64,000 nucleotides of DNA from Phragmites australis (taxonomy: Eukaryota; Streptophyta; Magnoliopsida; Poales; Poaceae), in NCBI RefSeq assembly GCF_958298935.1, contig NC_084921.1, forward strand, positions 7,884,001 to 7,948,000, given 5' to 3'. The notes beneath the pieces are model-generated. The model was not told where the DNA came from. It ran no database searches and was given only the letters and a program-made list of their open reading frames with translations. A program made the translations under genes and the position numbers. Below are positions 10,996 through 20,836 of this stretch, in pieces; the first letter of the stretch is position 1; every line of letters starts with the position of its first letter.

Positions 10996-13900
10996 TGTGA
11001 GGAACCGTCCAAATAGTATTCTAATTAATCATCAGGAGGATCATTATTCATAATCACAACCTCGACGATAAACCAGAATACCATTCCGGTAGTCCCGGCA
11101 CGTGTTTTGTGCCCAGGATCGGAACCCATGCCTTCCAACTCAGATATCACAACACAGTTTAATAGAGAGCAAATAATTAAACTGGATTACCATTGTTAAA
11201 CAAGCAACTGCTTCCACAATTTACAACAAAATAGGAACAACAACAACTACTACGCAGCGGAAGAAAAAAAACCTATACAACAAAAGAGTATGGAGCCGTA
11301 TGCCCTTAGGCTCCATACCAAAAGCGCCGGAGTTCGGAGTAGAAGGTGCTACTCCTGCCCGCCACCCTGATCGGCAGGCACAAAGTAGCCGAACACTGCC
11401 TCTTCTTCGCCGACCTGCGAACCTGGAAGCAACTTAAGGGCAGCACCCTTAGTACGAAGGTACTAGCAAGTCTTACACAGTATGAGTATATATATTCTCG
11501 ACTCCAAGGATCATGCATTTAAAGCTGTAGCAAGGATTAAGACATGTTTAAGTTCATTAAGCGGTAAGCAACCTAGACTCTAGGTGTAAGCAACTGACTT
11601 AACCAACCACCGACTCAAACCCTGCCAACCAACTGATCAAAACAGATATATAACAACAAGTGTATAAAAGCAAACCATTCCCACCAAACCACCAACCACA
11701 TACCGACCAAACCACCCCAATCCAACCACGCCACAACCCACATCGAAACTCTACGACCAAAATATGGTCGCTCGGTGGAGATAAGCGATAGCGATGCTCA
11801 TAACCGAGAGCGCGGCAGCTCGAACTGATTTTACACCCTGCAGGGGGATACTCCTGGACCCACACGACACAGGGACCATACGGCTTGTGCCACCCGCTAA
11901 GATGCGCACAAGGGGGTACCCGTGACAACCTTTCCCAACCAGGCCCAACCATGTGGATCAACCATAGCTCGGCACGGCGGTATTAGAACTACTCCCCGAG
12001 CAAACTAATACCGCTAAAAGCCCGGACTCAAACCGGACTCACACCGTCTATGACGAGGCCCACATGACCACGTCTGCGAAGGTAATCGGCTCGCCTACCA
12101 TTATATCAGCATGTGGTGAGTAAGGTATGTGCTAAAGCCGACTACACCGATGATCGGTGCTTAACCGGTGCAAACGGTCTACGGTGTCCGGGTTCCCTCC
12201 CCGAACTGCCTGAGGACTCCTCGTGAGCAGATGACACCCCTAACACCGCCCACACCTCGTCTCAACTCACCACTCACCAAACCGACTCATCATCGACACA
12301 ACCATAAGTGTGAACAAGTAATAAGTCCTAGGCTCGCGACAACGGTGGACGCCGTCGTCGACTTCTACCGGAAAGCCTAAGTACCACTAAGCATCGCGAA
12401 CTAAAATTAGACCTCGATGACATCACTAGGCTCCTAGGAACAACACATGACACGTGACCGAAATGGGATAATGCATCGGCATAGGTTCTACCCAACTCAG
12501 TACCCGACACATGCAATGTATACATAAGCGTAGATAACATATTAAATTTTCAAGTAGACACGGTGCAATATGAACGATGCTTGCCTTGCTGCCCTGAATC
12601 AGAAAGGTGGGACGCCTCACGATCGCCCACGGCCTCCGGGATCGACGGATCGGCGTTCACTACAGAGAGCAACGCGTGCAATGTAATGAGCATGTATGAA
12701 ATGCGATCATGTAAGAAAAATATGCTCCACAATACACGACAACATTATTCCAAGATCGTACTGTCCAAACCAGAATTTTCCAAGTGGTCTCAAAAGTTTG
12801 GAGTTCCTACGAATTAACTACGAATTTTACAAGCTATCAGCTATCAGGAAAGCCTGATAAACCGTGCTCGGGGTGCCCGGGATGAACAGTACTCACGGGT
12901 ACCCGGGGTGAACAGTACCCGGGGGTCCTCGGGATCGACCGTGCTCGGGTGCTCGGGGTGAACAGTATAGGGGTGCTCGGGTCGTCGGCTGAACAGTACC
13001 CGGGGGCTCGGGAGTGCTCGGGTGACTGTACTCGTGCTCGGTGAACAGTACCAGGGGTGCTCGGGTGAACAGTACCAGGGGTCGTCGGGTGAATAGTACC
13101 CGGGGGTCGTCGGGAGTGCTCGGGGTGACCGCGCTCGTGCTCGGGCGAACAGTACCAGGGGTGCTCGGGTGCTCGGGTGAACAGTACCGGGGTCGTCGGG
13201 TGAACAGTACCCGGGGTGCTCGGGAGTGCTCGCGGTGACTGAGCTCGTGCTCGGGTGAACAGTACCCGGGGTCGTCGGGTGAACAGTACCCGGGGTGCTC
13301 GGGGAGTGCTCGCGGTGACTGAGCTCGTGCTCGGGTGAACAGTACCCGGGGGTCGTCGGGTGAACAGTACCCGGGGTGCTCGGGAGTGCTCGCGGTGACT
13401 GAGCTCGTGCTCGGGTGAACAGTACCCGGGGGTCGTCGGGTGAACAGTACCCCGGGGTGCTCGGGAGTGCTCGGGGGTGAACAGTACCCGGGGTCGTCGG
13501 TGAACAGTATCAGGGGGTGCTCGGTGAACAGTCCCGGGGTGCTCGGGTGAACAGTACTCGGCGCTACAGTAAAATCAGCCTCGCGCAGCTCCAGAACAGC
13601 AGCCATTACGAAGGGAAAAACTGAGCTAAACTAACCTGGGAGTCTCTCTAAATCAAAAGTAAAAATGCCTAGAAGGGTGTACAGGGTCTAGACTTTGCTC
13701 AACCGCCTAGCAACATGATTCCTAACTCAAATCCACATAAATCCTCATTTGTTCCCAGACTGCAGAACTTTAAGAACTTTGCAACCCTAGTTCCAGAATC
13801 AAGATCTATCCAACCAAAAATGAGCATACTTGCCATGGGAGCCTAGCAGACTCACCTAAGGTCCTTTGCTGAGGTTGGTGACCGCCAGTTGAAGGAGGAA

Positions 13901-14445
13901 ACGACGGAAAATGGCTTGGAGAAGAGAGGAAAAACTGCTGCTTCCTTGCTTCTCCCAAAGAACACCAAACAAGTTCAGAACCAGCTCGAATTCCTTCGGG
14001 GAAACTGAAAATGAATTGGATGGACGAGTAGTCCTTGAGCTGGTGGTCTCGTGAGTACCACATACGTACCTTGATCTTGCTCCCAGAGGTAGGGATCCAA
14101 AAGGGGAAAAAGGGAGCCTAAGAGAGAGAGTGAGAGAGACGGCCAACTCCAACTTGCTTCCTCAAAAAGCCTTATGTGGTGGAGTGGGTGAGGAGTACGT
14201 ATGGGCAGGTTTGAGGGGAGAGAGAGCTGTTGCCCACTTATAGAGAGATATTTTCCACCCAAGTGGGCCCCATTTACCTAGAGGAAAGTTCAGACTTGCT
14301 TCCAGCTCCTTTATTTCTCTTAGTTTTTCCTTCTCCCACCTCATTGACTCAAAGTGAAGTGCTCCAGTGACCCAAACTGGAACATGAAGCTGAAATTGCA
14401 TGTTTTAGGATTAAAACACACAATTATGGATTTCGGGACGTGACA
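10996..14445 (-). repeat. Right LTR (5' LTR of the minus-strand element)
   Basis: The second 3,450-bp LTR, same length and, wherever I compared it, same sequence as 2199-5648. As the 5' LTR it should hold the active promoter. The minisatellite copy is at about 12872-13562. Confidence 0.95.
14237..14245 (-). promoter_or_regulatory. Probable LTR TATA box
   Basis: The minus strand reads CTCTATAAG, a good plant TATA context, about 200 bp inside the 5' LTR and followed downstream by CT-rich sequence typical of plant transcription starts. The equivalent in the other LTR is at 5440-5448. The minisatellite lies downstream of it and so would be in the transcribed part. Confidence 0.5.
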
Positions 14446-14540
14446 TTAACACCTTATTACAAAGTTCTGGTATGGCTAACTCATGGTGGGGTGAGGCTAT
14501 TCTCACAGTAAACTATGTCTTGAACAGGGTCATGGCAACT
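14446..14540 (+). pseudogene. Ty1/copia integrase remnant, 3' piece
   Basis: After the second TTAAC (14446-14450) the copia integrase frame resumes in phase with the part that ended at 2198. It reads through GMANSWWGEAI and TVNYVLNRV, the conserved integrase tail that normally follows the RTICDLV region. A TAG at 14541 and loss of similarity right after it mean the copia element is truncated here, so RT and RNase H are missing. Confidence 0.88.
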
Positions 14541-14546
14541 TAGGGT

Positions 14547-15499
14547 TGTCAATAATTTTATAAATTAGTACATTAATTTATATGAATATTAATGAATTTT
14601 ACTAATTTTTGGGAATTAAATTTGTGCCCTAAAAATTCAAGAAAAGTAAAAAATAGTTAAATTTGGAGATTTTTTATTTAAAATTTGTAAGATATTTTTA
14701 GTGGGAACTAGCTAAAATGGATTCTTTGTTATTTATTCTATTAGTATAAAAATTGTTGTGATTTTAGGAGCACTATACAATCACTTTTTGAATTTATGAA
14801 AGAGAGAAGAAATAACTCTTTGAAGAAATAACTATTTATTCTACAGCAGGATGGCGTGGGAGGGAGAGGCACGTCACATCTGACGTGTCCGAAAAATAGC
14901 TAGTTGGATAAAGAGTCTGTTAAAGATTATTTTTTTAAGAAAATAGGTGGAAAATGGGATAAAGGATGGAACAGAAGAGCTTTTGCAGATGCTCTAAGAC
15001 GGACCAAATTGAAGAGAGTCCGATTAAAAAAAGCTGAGAGACCCGAGAAGGTGATGCAATTAAGAACCAAGTCAGAAATCGGCATAGGCCGGCGAAAAAC
15101 GTAGTGGTAGGCTGCGCCGATCCAGCTCTGACCAACGGATAACATCGATGCGACGCTGATCAGACGGCTCAATCTAATTGCAGTGAGGTGATCTTTGTTA
15201 GTACATCAGGACATTTGGTTATGTCGAACTACTATTTTTATTTCTTTTAGCATATTTTTAAAAAAAAATCTCAATTGCTCATATCTTATAATATTTAAAG
15301 TTATTTTTTTTATTTTTTTCTTTTAGAAGCTAGTCCTCTAAAATTCTCTTTTATGTGAGTAAGATTTTTTTTAATACCAAAGTACGATCAGAACTCTAGA
15401 GTCCAAATAGATCCAACCTAGATATTATATCGCTTTATACATCTCCAATCTTCAACTGCTTTGACTTAAACAAAGAAACCAATAATACTATAATAACTC
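14547..15499. other. AT-rich sequence, no gene seen
   Basis: Nothing with coding character is visible. A stretch at about 14765-15000 has ends loosely like a Tourist-type MITE (GGAGCACTAT on the left, GATGCTC on the right), but the candidate target duplications do not agree, so no element is called. Long T and A runs follow. Confidence 0.5.
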
Positions 15500-15645
15500 A
15501 CGATACCATCTAATAATAAAATATATACCATATCTCCCCGTATAATCTGATATATGACACGATACTACAATAACGTATGACACCATCTAATAGTAAAATA
15601 TTATGTCTCCTTGCACAATCTGATATCTAACGCAATCTAACTACA
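15500..15645. repeat. Short two-copy tandem repeat
   Basis: Two diverged copies of about 72 bp share GA(C/T)ACCATCTAATA, TAAAATAT, a TCTCC block and AATCTGATAT. AT-rich; no function suggested. Confidence 0.5.
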
Positions 15646-17638
15646 GATAGAATCTTGACACGTACCCATTCTGACTTGTTAAGGGTCACGAGACCAATTT
15701 TGACACGTTAAGTGTTTGATGCAATAAATATCTACAACTTCGGAACGTCAGTTGAACTTCAGATTGGTTTCCGCCAAAACATTTTTGCATTGTAGACTGT
15801 AGTCAACGATGGTGCTGTTCTCGCTGGATGCTGTCGAAAGGTGGACTTCTCAAATGGAGATTTGAAGAGATTTTTTTGAGATTCGGTGGAGGGATGATTC
15901 TGAATCCGTTTTGTAGGTAAAATAAATAGGAGTAAACGAGATGCAGGTGGAGATGGAATGATCGGATGTAGGAAGGAGTAAATGCTCAGGGGATTTTTAG
16001 ACAGATTCAGGCCGTACTGAACGTAATACCTTACTCCTGTGTGTATGGTATAAATGCTCTAAAAATGACTCTGGAGGATCTGCTGTATCACAAGAATATT
16101 TGTCTAAGTCCAGAGCTTCGTGCTCCTTGTTCTTCGAGACTCGTCGATGTGTTCCGTGCTTCGATCTCTATCTCAGAAACTCTCTTTTTCTTCTCCAAGG
16201 AGCCCGTCCTGCTTATATACCCGCTGGAGCGGTAGCGTGCTCAGAAAGGATGGCGCGAGTTCCAAGGTGCCATAAATAGAAAGCAACCATCATGGACTGC
16301 TGCGCGAGGTGACAGGGAGGGTTGAAAATACGCCCCCGTCCGATCTTGTTCGTCATCATTCGGCTTTTCGACGAGTGCTACGGGGAGCACCCACCGGGCA
16401 GCCACCGAGCAGCCCCGCGTGCCCGCCCGGTCAGAGCAGGCCTGACACAGTAAGGTGACAGGTGGTGTGCCTCGAGCTCCGCGGCGTTATCCCGAGGCGC
16501 GCTAGATCACGCGCGATAGGACCCGTGCATTAAATGTCCCCACGCCTCCCTGCCAGGCCGTGGCAGGGACTAACAGTAGGCGTGGAGAGAGTGGTTGGAA
16601 GTGATAAGCCACGCGCCCTCTTAAATGCAGCATCGAGCCTCTCACCAATTGACACCTCACCGCTGAGCCTCTATGGGGACCACCGGCGAAGGACTTCTCA
16701 GGCCCTCGGGGAACTGTGAGTGCTCAGGGGCTACTGTTCGGAGCCCCGAGCACTCTCTCCCGGATATGCCCCCTCTTGGTCCTCGAGGAACCGAGTGCTC
16801 GTGGCCCACTGTTCACGGCCCCGAGCACTCTCTCCCGGAACTGACTATTCGGATCCTCAGAGAATCGAGTGCTCGGGGGCTACTGTTCATGACCCCGAGC
16901 ACTCTCTCCCGGAATTGACTATTCAGATCCTCGTGGAACCGAGTGCTCGGGGGCTACTATTCACAGCCCCGAGCACTCTCTCCCGAAACTGACTTCCCTT
17001 GGGTCCTCAGGGGCCACTATTCGCAGCCTCGAGCACTCTCTCCTGGAACTTAGCTTTTCTTGTTATCAGGGAACTTGGATGCTCGGGGACCACTGTTCAT
17101 AGCCCTGAGCACCCTCTTCCCAGCACTTAGTTTTCTCAGACCATCGGAGAACTCGGGTACTCAGAGACCACTGTTTATGGCCCCGAGTACTCTCTCCCGG
17201 AACTTGGTCTTCTCGGACCTCGGGGAGATAACCCCTGAGGGAGGGCGCCACATGGCACTCTGTTGTTCTGGCCTCGGGACTCGGGGACCCCTGATTCCTG
17301 TGTCACCAACAGACGTGATCAAGACGCAGTTGCAGGTGTATGTCCTCCCTTCCAACCTCTCCACTAGCGTGGCACCACCTTGTAAGATAGCTCGGCTCTT
17401 GCATGCTTCTTCTACTCCTTTCATTACCCTAACAACTAAGTAATTACCCGATTTAGACTAGCATACGATTTAGACATCTAACACAATCTTCCAATCAAAT
17501 ATAAAGGACGTGATCTCTTTATACTAGCATATTGTTAAATTAGTTTTCTCACCGGGATCTCTGAATCTCGATCATCGACGGTGTTGTGCCCGATGGACGT
17601 GATCAAGACGCGTGTGCTAGTGTATTTCCAACCTCTCC
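15646..17638. repeat. LTR-like GC-rich repeat region
   Basis: There is no coherent gene here. GC-rich promoter-like sequence (16080-16700) leads into a hairpin minisatellite (16717-17230). GACGTGATCAAGACGC and CCAACCTCTCC blocks occur at 17313-17367 and again at 17597-17639. The stretch ending GACATCTAACA (17473-17483) reads TGTTAGATGTC on the minus strand, like an LTR start, so this may be a solo or truncated LTR on the minus strand. A CAATC pair (15616-15620 and 17484-17488) could be its target duplication, but the ends are not convincing enough to call. Confidence 0.4.
16717..17230. repeat. Hairpin minisatellite, about seven units
   Basis: Units of about 72-76 bp each contain an inverted pair around a short loop, best seen as GTGCTCGGGG and CCCCGAGCAC flanking a core containing CTACTGTTC. 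CTCTCCCGGAACT and TCCTCGGGAA-like linkers follow. Left units keep near-perfect stems; right units decay. The reverse complement of the core (GAACAGTA next to GTGCTCGGGG) is also the core of the unrelated chromovirus LTR minisatellite. Confidence 0.8.
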
Positions 17639-18278
17639 CACTACCCCAGAATAGGTTATTAAAGACATATTTTAAACTCTTTCACAGATAGTTATATGTT
17701 ATATCTCTACAAAAGTGTCTGTGATATTGACCTTGTTACAGACGGTTTTAGAACTGTCTGCTACAGAGTTACACACAGACGGATTTTCTATAAAATCATC
17801 TATGCATAATAAGAATCACAGGCGGGTTTTTTTAAACCCGTCTATGTGCAGGTAGAGTCACATACGGGATTTGTTTAAACCCGTCTGTGTCTAAATATCA
17901 TAGACAAAAAAAACATCTGTGTTATCCTTTCTCTTTATAAGCAAATTTACTTCCTGCTACGTAGCCAGTAAGCAAATTTGACCAGTAAGCAAATTTGCTT
18001 ATAGAGGGAGGAGAAAGAATCACACAGATACACACTTCATAATTCACAAATTAAACATCATACTAACACATTATTCAGAACATCGATTACACATTATTCA
18101 GAACATAAAACACAAGTATTTACATATAACAAAGGTTAAGAACATCGAACAGATACACGTCACACTTTATTCAGAACACATAAACCTAGCTATCTAAACA
18201 CAATCTCTAGCTATGCATCATTTGTCAATCAACGTCGTCTTCAAAAAGATAAAATGATTGACATCATAGTTACACCGT
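17639..18278. mobile_element. CACTA-like transposon end, split by the Tat element
   Basis: The sequence begins CACTACCCCAGAATAGG and then shows repeated subterminal motifs in both orientations, for example ACAGACGG, CAGGCGGG, AACCCGTCTATGTG and AACCCGTCTGTG (17740-17895). Arrays of this kind are typical of grass En/Spm (CACTA) ends. The sequence continues past the 18.3-39.1 kb insertion at 39075. One caution: the preceding CCAACCTCTCC block also precedes a CACTA in the neighbouring copy at 17367, so the exact end is uncertain. The other end and target duplication were not found. Confidence 0.5.
18274..18278. repeat. Target site duplication ACCGT, left copy
   Basis: ACCGT directly precedes the left LTR and is repeated at 39070-39074 directly after the right LTR, fixing the 20,791-bp element exactly. 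Confidence 0.93.
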
Positions 18279-20836
18279 TGTTTGATGATATTTTGTTCAT
18301 AACCTTGGTATATATTCTATCATCAGATGATATGCATATTCACATGTGTGCTATCCAAGAAGCAAGGAAAAGGAAAGCAAGAAAGCAAGCACCTGCATGG
18401 GCATTCACGTACATGCATGATAAAGAGTGCATGCATTCACAAACCACGTTTCTTTTTTCTTTCTCTCTCTCCAAAATACGTACATGAATACGTACAGCGC
18501 GGCCGGAGCACGAGTTAGCTTGCGCACGATTGCACGTACGTATAATACAGGATCGACGAACCTATCAACTCGTCGATATACGGAGCGCTCGACAAAAGTA
18601 TAATCATATATTGATATGAGCTCATACATGCTACTCAGGAAGCAAGAAGAAGAGAAAAGAAGAAAGCAAGGCAACTTCATGCATGGGATATGCACGTGCA
18701 CATGCCAAATAAATCTAGAGTGCATGCATGTACATGCACTCATGAAAGGCTCTGTAAAATACGTACTCTTATGTGTATAGCTCGGCGAGAGACGTGGGAT
18801 GGTACCTGTTCTTCACACGCGAGTTAGCCGCCGCGCGGCTGCGCATACATGCAATATGGGATTGACGGATCCGGTATACGGAGCGCTCGGCGAAAGTATA
18901 ATCATATATTTTGATATGAGCTATTCACGAGGCAAGAAAGAAAAGCAAGCATAAGCCTTCACGTACATGTATTATAAGCCAAACAAGAGCACGTGCCTGC
19001 ATATGCACTCACAAGCCATTCATTTTCCTTTCTTTCTCTCTCTCTCAAATACGTACATGTATACATATAGTTTGATTGAGCTGCAGGATACCTTCCATGA
19101 TGCTCCGGGTACAGATAAGCACGAAGCAGTTCGCAGAGCACGGCTACTCGTCACGCACGGAACGTTCGACGGTATTTTCTCCTTCATGTGTAGAGCAAAC
19201 TGACTGGTGAGCCTGCATCGGAGTAACCCCACACTCCAGTGAGCATGGGCTAGCGCAAACATGCAGCCAGAGGAGCAGCATGCATATCCATTCCGCAAGG
19301 GGTGCGCTCATCCAACAGAGCCGCTGAACTGCACCCGGGGATCACGGTGAGTAAAACAGTAGCGGCGGCGGCGCTTCTCAGGCGTGCTCCTTCCCATCTA
19401 CTGCCCTGCCATCTACCTATAAAAGGCCATCAACTCCACAGCAACCGGGAGGGGGGATTTTTCTACACACCAATCCATTCACATCTAGACGCAAACACCG
19501 TAGCACCGCCGGGAGCTCCGAGACTCACATTTGCATCAAGTGACGTAGCGACGCCTCCCTGCTCAGCCTCCATCTACATCAGCCTTACGAGCACACAGAG
19601 GAGCCATCGGCCAGAGGTTGGAGGTTGGGCCAACGAGGACCGGAAGGCGAGAAATCCATCTACAAGAAGCACACGTGAAGTCAAGGAGGAAGATGATGTT
19701 CACGTCGGCTATGGGTGAGCACAACCCATGATCTGTTCTCCCTTTCTCTCTCTCTCGCATATCGCATCCATGCATGGGAGCGCATGTAGCCTGCCCGTAT
19801 GGTGCTATGGATGCTGCAGCTGAGGACGCTGAGCCTGCCGCGGAGGACGCCACCAAGACTTCGAGCCGCAAGCCACCCTCCTAGAGAAGGACTTCGTCAT
19901 GCTCGCAACCTCCACGGACACTAATGGAGTTCGCCCTCACGCCGCCCGGAGAGAAGCGCTCCGTCACGATGACCCGTCCGCGATCCACCGAGGCTCGCCG
20001 TCCAGGTTGTCAAGCTTAAGACGGCGCCATCTGGCGAAGCAGCTTCCGAGGTGCAGTTGAAGATCCCGCCAAGACTATACAGGTCATGGAGCCACCGGCG
20101 CTACCAAGGCTGCCAGTGAACCGTCAGGGACGATGCTGAGGCTACCAAGATGTCGCACCGTTTGGCGAGGCCCCAACACCACCACGCTGGCCGCCGGAGG
20201 CATCGCGCATGACCTGAAGGCCAGCCCAGTATTTAGATACACTAGTGCATGTGTATATACAAATACGCATGTATACGTGCATGCATGCATGCACGTATTG
20301 CTACTAGATCACACAGTCAAGCAGTGGAGTCCGCAGGCTTTCCCAGATGGTGTTCCCCGGATGTTCATCTTTACTAATTGCCTCTCTTATCTTCTCATCC
20401 CGATGACACTACCAAGTCATCGAATCGGACAAGCCGAGCATCACCATGCATGTTCTCCCATCTACTACAATGACTACGTGTCGTTCGCGACCGACGAGTC
20501 CAGACGACCAGGGCGGGTGCAGCTAACGCATTAGCTGCGCTACCATCAGCTCATGGACATACGAGGCCATGGATGATGCTAACACCCTCGTCTACACCAA
20601 CCACATCATCACATGCATGGAGAACGCAAAGCGAAGACTGAAGAAGACGACCACGTACACAGCTTAATCAGAGGTGTTCTGTGAGCTCGACTCGCGGATG
20701 TAATTAACTAGGAGTCTTTCGAGGCCCTGGGAACTAGAGGACAACGTCGCCCAAGTCAGATTGCCGTCAGCAGGTTATGGAGCACGCGCACATATATGGG
20801 CCGAGAAATTCTAGATGGATTTCTTGCATCCAAACA
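18279..20836 (+). repeat. Left (5') LTR of the Tat element
   Basis: 2,558 bp, matching 36398-39069 at a constant offset of 18,119 up to 20800. There it lacks 114 bp that the right LTR has at 38920-39033, and then it matches again to the end. Nothing in it looks like a real gene. Confidence 0.93.
19417..19426 (+). promoter_or_regulatory. Probable TATA box of the 5' LTR
   Basis: CTATAAAAGG is a near-ideal TATA box, about 1.14 kb into the LTR, with CA-rich sequence about 30 bp downstream suited to a start site. The same box is at 37536-37545 in the 3' LTR. Transcription from here would leave about 1.4 kb of R-U5. Confidence 0.6.

Larger units (their letters stand above)
2199..14445 (-). mobile_element. 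Complete Ty3/gypsy chromovirus, Tekay/Del type
   Basis: This is a 12,247-bp LTR retrotransposon read on the minus strand. Its parts are a 5' LTR (10996-14445), primer site (10980-10992), structured leader (about 10440-10720), one open gag-pol frame (10218-5758), polypurine tract (5649-5660) and 3' LTR (2199-5648). LTRs run TG to CA and are flanked by TTAAC. The C-terminal chromodomain-like segment and the long LTRs fit the Tekay/Del chromovirus clade; the clade name is inference. Both LTRs are exactly 3,450 bp and all compared open frames in them are identical, which implies a very recent insertion. It lies inside the integrase of a copia element. Confidence 0.93.

Noticed and set aside
14765..15000. 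Tourist-type MITE
   Set aside because: The end sequences pair poorly and the flanking triplets are TTA on one side and TAA on the other, so they are not a duplication.
15621..17483. Solo LTR with CAATC target duplication
   Set aside because: The CAATC match is short in a region where similar CAATCT words recur, and the terminal words look like direct repeats of each other. Kept only as a possibility in the region note.
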